A stretch of DNA of 64,000 nt from Epinephelus fuscoguttatus. Taxonomy: Eukaryota; Chordata; Actinopteri; Perciformes; Serranidae. This document shows, piece by piece, positions 1 through 10,640 of the stretch. The notes beneath the pieces were generated by a model that ran no database searches, had not been told where the DNA came from, and saw only the letters and a program-made list of their open reading frames with translations. The DNA lies in contig NC_064773.1 of assembly GCF_011397635.1 (NCBI RefSeq), positions 35,808,784 to 35,872,783 of the forward strand, given 5' to 3'. Made by a program: the position numbers and the translations under genes. Position 1 is the first letter of the stretch; every line of letters begins with the position of its first letter.

Positions 1-600
1 GTCTTATCAAAAACATAATAACAACAAAAACACCAGAAATATTGTACAGGACTTTAGCATTTTTTTCAGACACACACTATCATTTCACTCGACAGTCGTC
101 TGAGGGTCGGTTTTTGTTACCCCTATGTAGAACTAATTTAAAACAGAAAACAATGCATTACAGAGCAATGGTGGCATGGAATGAATTACCATTTTTTCTG
201 CTCTCAGAAAATAATGTTATGAGTTTTAAGAAAAAACTTAAACTATTTTTATTTACCCAGCAGGTGTGACAGAATATTTTTACTGTTTATATGTTGGACC
301 TTATATATCTGGTTGGAAGGTGTAAAACTGAGCTATTTGTTTCCTTTTATTATTATGGTAACTCAGAAAAGGCAATGTCAAGTGATCCTAAAAATGAATT
401 TAAAATGAATTGTCAGCATGTAGAGCTACAGTATTATTGGATTATGTTTGAGCAGGTGTCTTGTGTCGTGTTTCTTTGTGAGTATGAATGTAAATGTATT
501 TTATGTTAGCTGCATTTTTGGTTGATGAACTTGGTGAGACCCCAGGAAGAGCAGCTGCTGTTAAGTTCCAGCAGCTAATGGGGATCTAATAAATAAATAA
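1..600 (+). mobile_element. 5'-truncated non-LTR retrotransposon (LINE) 3' end
   Basis: Bases 42-269 read as the last ~75 codons of a reverse-transcriptase polyprotein. The stretch contains the C-terminal pattern seen in many fish LINEs: a TRQSS..F.LP.CRTNLK segment, then a WNELP box, then SFKKKLK and a stop. The following ~300 bases are 3'UTR. They include the block around 537-585 (gaccccaggaagagcagctg ... ctaatggggatct) that I recognise as a common fish LINE tail, and end in an (aata)n run at 586-603. The clade is not settled from this fragment. The 5' part lies outside the window or is truncated. Confidence 0.6.
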
Positions 601-1000
601 ATAAGGGCTGGACATGGGGACTATTCAGAGGGCAGAAGTGTCCTTCAACACCATGGATTCAGAGGGAGCAGCGGTGCCAAGATTCCAATAATGGGCTGAT
701 AGAAAAGTGACTGAGCAGGAATTTGGGAGGAATTTGAAGGATTTGAAGAAATGGTGATGATGCAGTGTTGTTCAGTGAACATGAGACTGGGCCCAATTGT
801 TCAGAGTCAAAAGCTGCTCATTGTATTCAAGACTGTGAATGTGGCAGCATGAGACCTTAGCCTGCAGTCCAGACTGAGTCAGCCAACCCCAGAAAAACAT
901 TAGTGGCTGTCTGTTCAGGCCGGATGTCCCTTATCAATGCCTGTCCTCACTGTCCCTACATGCAGACACTAATACAGAAATGTGAAGCAGTGTCTGCATT
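600..1000. other. Unassigned intronic sequence
   Basis: Unique-looking AT/GC-balanced DNA with no convincing coding segment, motif or repeat. It lies inside the presumed plekha5 intron 3. Confidence 0.4.
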
Positions 1001-1009
1001 GACCATACG

Positions 1010-1925
1010 TTGCACTAGACTGTCGTCGCCAGTCATTTTGACCGACAGGGTCATAAAAATCTGGTCATAATCTATTTTTACCGGTCATTTTAATTTTCGT
1101 TTTTAAATGACAATAAAGATATTCAAAGACATTTAGTTTTCATTCGTTCATTTTTAATAAATCCAACAAGCAAGTTATAAAGTGTGCATTAATAAGGACA
1201 TGAACGAAAAAAAGAATAGAAATCCACACACCCGTGCCATTAGGCTTCGCCCTGGACACCGGACGGAACTAACGCATCACTAACGCGTCCGGTGTGTCCA
1301 GGGCGTTATGTAGTTATGCCTGTAGACACAAAATTAAAATTGTTATGAAGTGATTATGGTATTGAAAAATGTGGTTGGTTATGCATTGTTGTGTTATTTT
1401 AAATTATAAACAGTATTTTCTCCTCACGTTCTTCAGTGCGTGCTGTTGTTATTTTATTTTGAAAATTGGCCAGGTTCTCTCGTCTTTTCTGTGTCCGACT
1501 TCCTGTTCGGTACAATCCGCTCAATCCAGCTTGACAGAAGCGCTCGCGGCTCCCGTGAAAAATAGACCAGACGCCGAACTGAAGCGCTGCCACCGCGGGT
1601 GCTCCGCTCTGCTCAGCGGCCCGTGTGGACAGTCAGATAGGTTAACATGGGCGCTGACTGAAAACTGTCTCTGCTGCTGGGCACCATGCTTCGGTTCCAC
1701 GTCCGGTGTGTCCAGGGCGTTATGTCAACAATGCTACATGAAGCAGATGAATGACTTTTTCTCGGCAGTGTGAAAACGGCAGCCACTTAAACCACTGACT
1801 GTGCACTCCACCGCCAAGTGGGCAGGGGTGGTAATTGCAACCGGTCAAAATGACCGGCGGCCTTCAGATTTTCCGGTCATTGACGTAAAAAAACAGTCAA
1901 TGACCAAGAATATCCGGTTAACGCG
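1010..1925. mobile_element. Probable non-autonomous DNA transposon relic with internal repeats
   Basis: The two edges carry related inverted sequence: near 1031-1090 there are repeated cagtcattttgaccg / accggtcatttt blocks, and near 1842-1885 the complementary ggtcaaaatgaccgg and ttccggtcattgac. Inside, a 25-bp segment occurs twice directly (1287-1311 and 1701-1725), and a 17-bp part of it occurs inverted at 1248-1264. An open frame at 1369-1773 has no recognisable domain and is probably chance. Exact ends and target duplication could not be fixed, so the class is unknown; hAT is a guess. Confidence 0.4.
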
Positions 1926-2416
1926 ACCCCTGGCATTGACCCTGACAAAATGTCAAGTTTTGTGTTAGGTTTGAGCTGTTGTGTTGCATAAGGCTTGGAG
2001 CTTAGATCAGTGGAATAGAGAGAGAGTGTAGAGCCAAAAAATCCACAGAGAGTGTGGAAAATCCACAGAGAGTGTGGAAAAAAATCAGTGGCTACGTTTA
2101 CATGCACGCTAATATTCCCCTATTATTCCAAACATGACAATATTGAGAATTTGATGCAGGTCATGTAAACAGCGTTCTCTATTTCAATATTTGAAATAAG
2201 GCCTTTTTTCCGAAATTGGCACTGTCTGTATAGCGGATAAAAAAACGTATTTATATAAATTCATAGGTATGGCTATGGGTAAAAATGAACTACAGATGGG
2301 TGGGCAGTGGGCTAGAACAGAAATCTATTTTTTTTTTCAGAATAAAACAAATGAAAAAGATATGCAGTATATGTGTAATATTTTGACATCTAACTCACTA
2401 TCATCAAGCATCAGCA

Positions 2417-2838
2417 TTTGTCACCAACGTGGAGGGCTCAAGCCATGAAACTTTGCAGCCCAAAGATGAGGTGGCAGTCTACATTGAGTTCAAGACACCC
2501 AAGGAAGATCCTTGTGAGGTTTTATGGTGGTGGAAGTAGGGCTGGGCAGTATGACAAAATTTTCATATCGCGTTTTTTTTTTTTAAATCATATCGGTTTT
2601 GCAGTATTTGGCAGTATTTGGCAGTATTTGGCGGTATTTTGCTCGAGTTCAGCCCACTTGACATGCTGTTGTGTTGTGCTATGGTCTATTCAATCGCTGG
2701 AATTTGTTATTTACGTGACAACGGCTGAACACAACACAGGCTCTGCTCCATCAGTGCCGTGCTCAATTATAATTGTCTCAGACTTGGGTCGGCTTCGGTC
2801 AGGAAAATGCGGCCCAAGCCGCGCTATGGTGTGCTCAC

Positions 2839-2876
<38 letters not shown>

Positions 2877-3470
2877 ACATTTGTGTGTGTGTGCGCATCA
2901 GGGTGAAACTCATGTGGTGTGTTGCTGCTGAAATATGACTGCCGCTGCTAGTTGCATATAAGGGAAATACTGCTCTTTTTGGTATGAGTTCTTCTGGGTC
3001 ATCATGTTTTGCTTCAGCAATGTGTACAGCTGCTTCGCTTTCAGGACTCTCTCCGGCAGCCATTCTCGCTTCTCAACTTTTCTCTAGGCTCTCACTCTAG
3101 CCGGTTCTAGCACACCTGTGGTGTGCAGCGGTGAAATGGGTCCCCGCTGAAACACTTTCCCGCCGAGCACTTTCCGGACGTTGTTTGGGCTATACACCAG
3201 TATTGCGGTATATGAAAAATTCATATCATAACGAAAATAAAGACCGGTTTTCGGTACAAACCAGTGTACCGCCCAGCCCTAGGTGGAAGGACCTTGCAAA
3301 CAGGTTTCCTAACCTGGCAGTGATTAAATGTTTTCACCAACCACATATCGAACGCAGCCAGTTAAAGAGACTTTTCCTCTGCTGGATATGTAATTCAAGA
3401 ACGGAGAACCCAGCTTAATGTGAGTGACTGTTGCCTGTGTGTGTTTAATCATGGGTGCAGGTCAGGTCGC
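2417..3470 (+). pseudogene. hAT transposase C-terminal fragment, interrupted by a second hAT element
   Basis: If the insert at 2537-3281 and one 8-bp duplication are ignored, the plus strand reads across the junction as EVLWWWKDLANRFPNLAV. This is the hAT C-terminal dimerisation motif (L.WW......FP.LA). Downstream (~3365-3450, in another frame) comes an FSSAGYVIQERRTQLN segment matching the SER.FS.AG......R..L motif of hAT transposases. Its Glu codon is apparently changed to TAA, and the frame differs from the first segment. So this is a dead, frameshifted relic of one exon. No N-terminal BED finger or RNase H core was seen nearby. Confidence 0.65.
2537..3281. mobile_element. Non-autonomous hAT element (745 bp) with 8-bp target duplication
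   Basis: The element starts TAGGGCTGGGCAGTA and ends TACCGCCCAGCCCTA, so the terminal inverted repeats are about 15 bp with small differences. It is flanked by perfect 8-bp direct repeats GGTGGAAG at 2529-2536 and 3282-3289, the size diagnostic of hAT. The interior has a short tandem repeat (gcagtatttg, ~2601-2632) and a (GT)n run at 2839-2872; open frames across these are artefacts. Insert plus one duplication is 753 bp, a multiple of three. Confidence 0.8.
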
Positions 3471-4250
3471 AGGACTTTTATTAACAGGTGCGAGCGGGTG
3501 CCGTTTTGACTCAGACATAATGATGTGTAGCAGGTCGTGTCTGGTATTAAGCTTTACGGGTATGGGCGGGTGCACGTTTTCAAAAATGGACTAGTGCAGG
3601 ACTCTAATGCATACAGCAGATTCACAATATGCGTCTCAATTGGGTTTTTCACTGTGGTAGACATGCATGCCCAAAAAAAAAGCCCACATTTAGGTTGAAA
3701 GGAGAAACACACCTACTTTGAAACATAATGAGACTTGGATATCAACAGGTTTTGGGATATGCTCAAATAACACAACACCTAGCTTTACAAGAAGCTGGCT
3801 GGACTATTTTGATGCAATGAAGCAAAATGACAAGTGGCTCCAGCTGTACTACTTTTCTATATTTTGACATGATAAACAACACGTAAGGCCACATTAATCG
3901 CACAGCCACATGTCAACAGGAATATCAGTGGAATAGTCATTTTCATTAGCCATGTAAACAGCTTAGTAGGAATATTGCCTTTTTCAGAACAAGGAAAAAA
4001 ACAGACTACTTTGTCCATGTAAATGTTCTTGGTAATGGATGGAATAATCAAAACTATACCTTCAGGTCTCAAGTTGGGTTCTCAAATTTGGCAGCACAAG
4101 TCAGGTCAGGCCTTATGGCCCAGCTTCACTGCATGAATTGATTGCAAACTGATTTAGGGAATTTGCACCAGTAAACTAAAATACCAACTTAAATGAGTCC
4201 TGCATTGTTATGTAATTATATGGCCCTGTCTTGTTGAGGCCCTGTGTCAA
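3470..4250. other. Unassigned, possible relic of a palindromic MITE
   Basis: The sequence around 3935-4030 (catgtaaacagc..., ccatgtaaatg) resembles the sequence around 2092-2170 (gtttacatgcacgc..., catgtaaacagcg). This suggests two ends of a degraded short DNA element, but the pairing is weak. There is no coding signal. Confidence 0.25.
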
Positions 4251-4253
4251 AAC

Positions 4254-4593
4254 TAGGGATACACAATATTGGATTTTTTGTTGATATCCCATATGCCGAT
4301 ATATAAAATCTTATTAGGCCGATAACCAATATTGACATATCCACTTTTTTCCCCAACTAATTTTAGTGATCATCAAGTCTCTCCTGTTGTGGAATTAACA
4401 TCATATTATATTATTACTCTTATAGTCATGGCCCACCAGCAGATGGAGACATGAAATAGAATGCTTTTCAATGTATGTGATATTTATTCATTGTGCAAAA
4501 CAAGAAAAAGCATGTTGGCTGATTCTGATTGTTCATTTTAAAGCCGATATCAGCCAATACCAATGACGTGCCGATATTATTGTGCATCCCTTA
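4254..4593. mobile_element. Short non-autonomous hAT-like element
   Basis: The left edge is TAGGGATACACAATATTGG and the right edge is CCGATATTATTGTGCATCCCTTA, giving imperfect ~18-bp terminal inverted repeats of the TAGGGATGCAC type common in fish hAT MITEs. No clean 8-bp target duplication is visible, so age or boundary error is likely. No coding capacity. Confidence 0.5.
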
Positions 4594-4719
4594 GCAAAGC
4601 CTAGTTTTCATGCTTTAATGTTACATCATATTCCATACTATAGTTACAGCGTATGTGTGTACATTAAGCAGAAAATGGAAAATGGCTATGCTCTCCATTC
4701 ACAGAACATATTTATATTG

Positions 4720-4994
4720 TCGATCGAAAGATCAGCGGTTCGATCCCAGGCTCCTCCAGGCTGCATGTCGAAGTATCCTTGAGCAAGATACTGAACCCCA
4801 AATTGCACCCGATGGCTGTTCCATCGGTGTGTGAGTGTGTTAAAACTGAGTAGCAGGTGGCACCTTGTATGGTAGCCTCGGCCACCAGTGTGTGAATGTG
4901 TGTGTGAATGGGTGAATGTGACTCATAGTGTAGAAAGCGCTTTGAGTGGTCACTAGATGACTAGAAAGGCGCTATACAAATGCAGGTCCATTCA
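4720..4994 (+). mobile_element. tRNA-derived SINE, 5'-truncated copy
   Basis: Nearly identical to the SINE at 53960-54277 from the B box (cggttcgatccc, 4737-4748) to the tail (gcgctttgagtggtcactag ... gctatacaaatgcaggtcc). It lacks the A-box half of the tRNA head. The GT-rich central portion and LINE-like tail are preserved. It would not be transcribed by RNA polymerase III without the missing head. Confidence 0.75.
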
Positions 4995-6690
4995 AGTTAT
5001 TAAAATGACCACCGTTATCTGCTGCAGCATCAGTCATTAGTCATTAGTCATTAGTTATTAAGAAAAACTTTTGAAAAAATTTTGTCACAATTGGCCCAGG
5101 TCTCCCCTATCTAAAAGTACTGAGTTAGTCTCTCAGAATAATGAGAAACATTATGAAAATAATTTAGTGCCTGAAAATAATTACTTAAATAATTTCGAAA
5201 AAGTTGCTCATTAAGAGACTTAAATTTTAAAATAACTAACATTAATTAAGAGACAAAATCATTTATTTTTGTTTATATTGTAAAGAATTGTAAAATGTCC
5301 CTTTTACAAGGTAGTTCAGACATTGACAGTGACGATGTGTTGTTGAATGTTTGCATCAAAAGTTCGTATAGCCCACTTAGTGTGACGATCTGAGTGACTT
5401 GGAAACCTATTCAGATGGAAACACTCACCCATTCAGAGGGAATGAAAAGGGTCATGGTAATGCTAATTATGTGTTTGAGCTGTCTCACCTTCCAAGATAA
5501 ACAGGACCACATTATGTCGCATTAGTGAAAGTACTTCACTCCTTTTCAGTTAAACTCTGCAGGCTACATGCAGCTTGACCATCACTGCAGCTGTGTGTGA
5601 GGATGAAATGCCAATTTCAGCCAGTGATCTCTCACTGACTGAGTGACAGCCTCATCCAAGTGACATTTTACAATTCTTCATATTTAAAACTAACGAAATT
5701 CATTAGTTTAGTGACATTTTACAATTCTTCATAAAATATGAAGAACTGTAAAATATCACTTCCATGAAGCTGCTCAGACATCAAAGGTAAGGCGCACAAT
5801 AAGTGCACTTATTCCTGAAGCATCACCAGAGCTTGTTTGACATTCATCCATTTTCTCCCGTACATAATTAGGCTACACAATCCAAATCCCTCTCTCTTCC
5901 TCTTTTCTGTCTGTCTGTCTTTCTGTCTGTCAAAACTAGCTTGCATTTCACAGAGAGATGTTAAGAGTTTTACTGTGACAAAGTTACAAGCATTTGAAAA
6001 TGGCAGGGGGGTAAAAATGACCCCTTGGCGGTTGTAGTGTTAATAAATAGTAATAGACATTTTATCACAAATTCCTTTTGCATCAGATCTTGTGAAATAT
6101 CGCTTCCATGAATCTGTTTAGACAGACAGCGACAGATCAATGAAGTGAAGCCGTGCTGCGTGCGGCAGGCAGACCGTGTACAGAGCGTTGTACAGTCCAA
6201 ACGTCAAAATGATCTAACGAAAGATTCTGCTTCAGTCCATATTTGTTGGCGTGTAGTCTTTGTAAAACAACATTTTCGCTGAGGTTAAAAAAATCCTCTT
6301 GTCTTTCGCACATTCTGTAAACGGAGTGGGGTGGTAAACTCAGCCGCTAAGATTAATGATTTAAACGCAGTTTTGTTCTTGCTGTACTATCGCTTGGTTC
6401 CCAGCCATATCACTTTAATTTTCATGCCACTCTGAATAACAAAATGCTGAAGCATAATATTTATGACTTATGATATGGTAGCCTGATAATCATTAAATAT
6501 ACTCTGTGTGGGAAGCTCTCTCCATAATAAGAGGCGCAGTAAACTGCCTCAGCTTCCACACTTACTGCTCCTCCTGATGGATAGACAGACCATTGCAGCT
6601 GGTTTCTACAAATTAAACTTAGGAGCGTTACCAGTCGGCTCCGTATGCTCTACGTCATCTCGGGGGATCTCATTAGAGCTATGAGCCTAG
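4995..6690. other. Unassigned intronic sequence with a strong hairpin
   Basis: No gene signal. A 23-bp inverted repeat (5711-5733 and 5737-5759, two mismatches, 3-base loop) stands out. Related pieces (acattttacaattcttcat at ~5661-5680, and a variant at ~5283-5300) suggest a small decayed palindromic repeat family. Confidence 0.4.
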
Positions 6691-6699
6691 CCAGTTAAT

Positions 6700-7203
6700 G
6701 ACAGGGACCTGTCACGGATCGATCAGGGCTCCACCACCGACCAAATGGAAATTTGAAGTGGCTGCATCTGTACCTAGTGTAAGTACATTGTCTGGCAAAA
6801 AGGCATTTATGTATGGAACTCCTTACATGTGGAATCTTGCACAGAAGGACTAAAGTTGCACTCACGGGTTCCTCACGGCCATTGTAAAGCACTATTGCAG
6901 GATTTTTGTACGCAATAATCTATATGCAAATGTCAGGGTGTATTTCAGCTGGTCTTTGTAATCATGTGTAGTTGCCCTGTTTTTTTTGTTTGTTTGTTTT
7001 TATGCATTTTTTATAGTCCACTTAAAGCATATATTAACATACTTTTTGACTTTTCTTTGTAGTAATCTCATTTTATGTTTATATTGCTTGTTTTAGAGCT
7101 GTATTTTTTTGTTTTGCATTTTTGTTCTATGTTGCTGCCTATCTTGGCGAGGATACTCTTAAATGAGATTTTTTTTCTGGTTAAAAAGGTAAAATAAAAT
7201 AAA
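6700..7203 (+). mobile_element. LINE 3' end fragment
   Basis: The plus strand at ~6735-6865 reads as a degraded RT C-terminal tail (GKKAFMYGTPYMWNLAQKD resembling the usual G..AF...P..WN.LP box). It is followed by AT-rich 3'UTR ending gctgcctatcttggcgagga ... ggttaaaaaggtaaaataaa. That last block is the familiar tail of a fish LINE family ('ctgcctatcttggccagg...'). Confidence 0.55.
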
Positions 7204-7204
7204 T

Positions 7205-7790
7205 TCATTTATTCATCAAACCCTTATTTAAGACCAACTGCAGCCATGTATACAAAGAGAGTAGACTACTGAAACATCGGCTGCCACAGAACAGAGAGGG
7301 GAGAGGGCCTGAGATGAAGATGGACTTTACAGTTTTTGAGTTTCTTAAAAAAAACTTCAGACTGCTGCTTGGGAATGTCATTTGTGTCAATATGAACCAT
7401 AACATTGTGGACGTATGGGTGTTTGCCAAGCATTGACAGGATAAACTGGATGGTGTTAGCAATTTTAGTACCTGGTATGCAATGGGCTACTGCAGTTTTG
7501 GATTTAATATGTCTTATGATGGAGTCAACAATGACCTGAGATGTAGGAGCGTGCAGTGGAGGCTTGCTGCAAAAAGTTGAGTGCACAGCCCAAGCAGCTA
7601 TGTGTCCACCAGCTGGTTTTGGGGGAGTGGCAGCCACTTTCGGTCGATGACCAGAGGAATTGAACGTGCAGCCTGGCGGAGCACCCAGAGCAGGGGGCAG
7701 TGGTGCACATCGGGGTAGCAGCAGTGAGTTGCGAAATAAAAATATTGGGCCCATATGGTACATAATCCTCAAAGTTGTGTTTAATCAAAG
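7205..7790 (-). pseudogene. LINE ORF1-type SGNH/GDSL esterase-domain fragment
   Basis: The minus-strand frame from 7772 down to 7266 encodes about 168 residues. Its second half, TSQVIVDSIIRHIKSKTAV, then HCIPGTKI, then KHPYVHNVMVHIDTNDI and QQSEVFFKKLK, follows the pattern of the esterase-like domain found in ORF1 of CR1/L2-type fish LINEs (G DS.I R, FPGA, H.G.ND, QQSE). The nucleophile region reads V-D-S rather than G-D-S and H.GTND reads HIDTND, so it has drifted. A second overlapping minus frame (7205-7462) suggests a frameshift near the end. It is convergent with the LINE tail immediately to the left. Confidence 0.6.
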
Positions 7791-8564
7791 CACCATCATT
7801 CTGGGGCTTGGGGATATTATTTCACAATGGGTACTGGACTCTGAGTCTATCATGAAGCTGTCATGGTCTATGACTGCTGTTTACTTGTTAACTTGGAGGT
7901 GAGAATATACACAGCGCACTGAAGGCCATAAGTTGTGAGGATCAGAACTGATCTAACAACTTTTTTGCCTGTGGCCCTCTGAATTTGTTAACCCTGCCTT
8001 CTAGATTCAAACTGTTGTACACAGTGTAATGTCTCCCTTTGCCACCTGTCAATGTGTCCTGCTCTGATCCCAACATGTGATCTGGCTGCATTCATACCTG
8101 CATTCACAGCTGTCCACTCCTCACATTTGACTGCCAGTGACTCATCCCAGTGACTGTCTGTGTTTGCATGCAAGCACATAACATGTGGAACTGCGCCTGT
8201 ATATAAACATGTCCGTGTGTGCACATTTTGCATGCATTCATACATACCAATGAGCAGTGGTTCTGGGCTATTTATAGAGCAGCTATATTAGCTCACTGTA
8301 TGTGTCAGCTGCCGCTCTCAAAATGGCCACAGACAGCACGAGCAACAGCAGGAAAACTAGGTGGCAAAGTAGGTAGAACAAATGAAAGTGCCTGCTCACA
8401 GCTTCAAAATGTGTGTGTGTCTGTATGTGTGTGTGTGAGCTTTGGGTGTGTGAGAGGCTGCTAGCTGCAGGGCAATTTAGTCGTCAAACAGGTCCACAAA
8501 ATATACATGAACGCAAATGTGCACAGGGAGCTAGAGTTGCTCATAACCATGGAAAGGCTGCACA

Positions 8565-8618
<54 letters not shown>

Positions 8619-8745
8619 TTCACATGCAGCACCCCAACAAGTAGAGCCTGTTCAGCGCAGGAGACCAGCCGCTGAGTCACACTTGCTTGTCAAACTTGTG
8701 TCCCACTGACAGCAAAGACTCGTGCCCAAGCAAATCCCTCCATTG

Positions 8746-8782
<37 letters not shown>

Positions 8783-9179
8783 AGGAGAGACTAAGAGGGA
8801 GAAGGGAGAAGGGTGAAGGGCAAGAGCATGACTGATAGAAGGAGAAAGCCTCAACAGCAGTGAGAGAAAGTCAAGACTGTGTAGCTATCCATTCACACTG
8901 GTTGTCTGTGTGAGTCTGACAGGATGGGCAAACAGAGATATTCATGTATTCCTCCAGCAGGGCAGAGAAGCAGGGAGGCAGAGGGACAGAAAGGCACAGA
9001 GAAAGAGAGGCAAAGAGGCAGAGACGTGGGCGTTGATGAAAGCTAAGGGAAATCTCTGTGCCTGCCGACCAAACAAAGCAGCCCCTCACTCCCTGAGATT
9101 CAAAGTGCTGCTCTGCCTCTTTGCATCTATCACTCTTCCTATCGCTCTTTTTTTTCTGTCTCGACACATTCCAACTCAC
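7790..9179. other. Presumed plekha5 intron 3 with microsatellites
   Basis: No exon was recognised. Simple repeats are (CA)n at 8566-8614, (TG)n at 8747-8779 and a GT-rich tract at 8407-8440. Open frames running through these repeats are artefacts. A search by eye for the expected fourth plekha5 exon (HNERKVTCKHPVTG) found nothing from 9179 down to 1. Confidence 0.5.
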
Positions 9180-9237
9180 TTGATGAAGCAGCGAGCTCCC
9201 TCGAATGTGTATCCTTCCTCCCATCCTGTTGGTAAAT
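9180..9237 (-). CDS. plekha5: plekha5 exon 3 (WW domain 2, first half)
   Basis: A 58-bp minus-strand exon between an acceptor (cctcacag, just above 9237) and a donor gtgagt (below 9180). With the last G of exon 2 it encodes DLPTGWEEGYTFEGARCFI plus the first two bases of an Asn/Lys codon. This matches the second WW domain of PLEKHA5 (..LPTGWEEAYTFEGARYYINHNERK). The first WW tryptophan is residue 62. Residues 73-74 read CF where I recall YY in mammals. The exon that would carry the rest of the domain lies outside the window. Confidence 0.88.
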
Positions 9238-9319
9238 CTGTGAGGACGGGAAGGGAAAAGAAAACACAAGACACAGAAACATAAGCGGCTGTGCAGACAG
9301 ATATGAAGCTGATTGCATG

Positions 9320-9350
<31 letters not shown>

Positions 9351-10058
9351 CTGCACAGCAATGCAGTGTCTGGAACACAAATAGCTCATTTGGCTTGTGC
9401 CCTTTAACGCAATTCCGCGCCCCCTCCCCAATAACCAGAACAGATATCGCAGGATTACTCAATCATTGTGCGTCGGTGCGTGGACTGCTCAGCCTCCAGC
9501 TGTTTGGATACACTGCTGATCTGCATGTTACGATGCCTTCCCACACGCCATGCCTTCCTGTCGCGGCAGATGTGTCTTTCATTTCTGAATATCGGCTTTG
9601 CACTGACGCACTGCATTGTTCTCTCAGCAGCCTCGGTTGCCTGTACGTGCTCAGAAAACAGAGTTTCTGCAGCGCAGCGGGTTTCAGTGGGACATATGTC
9701 AGATGTCACTGCAGGGAATCGGCTCCGAAATCGGTTCACGCCTACGTGACGGAACTTTTAAAAAGTGTGTCGCAAAGTGTCCAGGTGGAGCGAGCCAGAG
9801 AAGGTGGGGAGGGGGGGACGCTGTGCGTAATGGGCCGCCAAAGGAGAGCAGAGAGGGGAGCGGAGAAGCAGAGGAGGCTGTTGCTTTGCTGCAGAGAGAA
9901 GAAATCTACCCTCATCGTCTTCCACGGCTCTCTGCAACTTGTCGTCCCTTTATATTCTGCACTGTGACGCGCGATAAACCTTTCCCAGGTGCTGCGTGCG
10001 CGTGCGCGCGTGTTTTCACAGGGATAGAGGTGGAAAAACACATTGTTAGATTGTTTAC

Positions 10059-10135
10059 CTGGAGTTTTTCTGTGCCCCGTGATTACAGCTTCTCCAGTAA
10101 CAGGATGTAACCAGGTTGTGCTCTTTGCTTCTTCG
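10059..10135 (-). CDS. plekha5: plekha5 exon 2 (end of WW domain 1)
   Basis: A 77-bp minus-strand exon. The acceptor is ttccaccaacag, just above 10135; the donor is gtaaac, below 10059. It encodes (N)EEAKSTTWLHPVTGEAVITG then HRKTP plus one base. This supplies the second tryptophan of WW domain 1 (W39) and the linker to WW2. Phase matches both neighbours: exon 1 leaves two bases (AA) and exon 2 adds C to make Asn31; exon 2 ends with G, completed by AT in exon 3. PLEKHA5 is a pleckstrin-homology adaptor whose N-terminal WW pair binds proline-rich partners at cell junctions; that role is known from the family, not visible here. Confidence 0.9.
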
Positions 10136-10257
10136 CTGTTGGTGGAAGAAAACGGGGAAAAGGTGAACAGAGAACGCGAAAAAAGACAAACAGGAAAAAT
10201 ACGTTGGAGTATTAAGCAGTGCGTATCCATAAATCCGTGTGTCCGCGTGATATTTAC

Positions 10258-10349
10258 TTGATGAAGAATATGCGTCCATCCCGAGTCACCCCATAACTCC
10301 AAGAAGAGGGAAGGCTGGAGAGCCAGTCCGGCTTAGGATCGGCCGCCAT
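10258..10349 (-). CDS. plekha5: plekha5 exon 1 (start codon, WW domain 1)
   Basis: The minus-strand ATG is at 10349-10347 in a good Kozak context (a G at +4, purine-rich upstream). The exon encodes MAADPKPDWLSSLPSSW and continues SYGVTRDGRIFFI, ending with AA before donor gtaaat. The N-terminus matches PLEKHA5 (MAADLNLEW...LPRSWTYGITRGGRVFFINEEAKSTTWLHP), giving W17 and W39 as the WW tryptophans, 22 residues apart. Intron 1 is only 122 bp, intron 2 is 821 bp. A frame runs open upstream of this ATG to ~10631, but that sequence looks like 5'UTR and promoter, so the MAAD start is preferred by homology. Confidence 0.9.
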
Positions 10350-10640
10350 GTCTAGCTGAGAGCTCCACTGCTCTGGGTTACTATACACAGTGGCTGGAGT
10401 GCGCGGCGCCGTGCCAAGCGCGCGCACGCACAATCCCTCTCGCGCGCCTGCATGAGACGGGAGCGCGCCTAAGGGATAAAGACACGAGTAATGGTTTTCT
10501 GCCAAGTGAGGGCAGGCGATGGGGTATTTTTTGGCAAATGTCCGCATGGGTGGGAGACTAAATTGGCCAAAATTAACGTTCACTATAAGTGTGATTCCTG
10601 CATGCGCTGTCAGAGTGGCTTTGCAGTTCATAATCAGTCA
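10350..10640 (-). promoter_or_regulatory. plekha5: CpG-rich plekha5 promoter / 5'UTR
   Basis: Bases 10395-10475 are dense in CpG (gcgcggcgccgtgcc, gcgcgcacgca, tctcgcgcgcctg, gggagcgcgcc) against an AT-rich background. They sit immediately upstream of the start codon on the minus strand, as expected for a vertebrate CpG-island promoter. CpG enrichment also runs through the first introns (~9400-10010). No TATA box is evident. The transcription start cannot be placed. Confidence 0.6.

Noticed and set aside
1369..1773. 134-codon plus frame
   Set aside because: No domain, no splice context and low-complexity Cys/Leu content; lies in a transposon relic.
2418..2906. 162-codon plus frame
   Set aside because: Crosses the junction of the inserted hAT element and a (GT)n microsatellite; its composition is repeat-derived.
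8871..9967. Long overlapping open frames on both strands (8871-9431 minus, 9317-9967 plus, 9616-10110 plus)
   Set aside because: They run through (CA)n/(GT)n repeats and across plekha5 introns in wrong frames; only the short WW-domain exons match a protein family.
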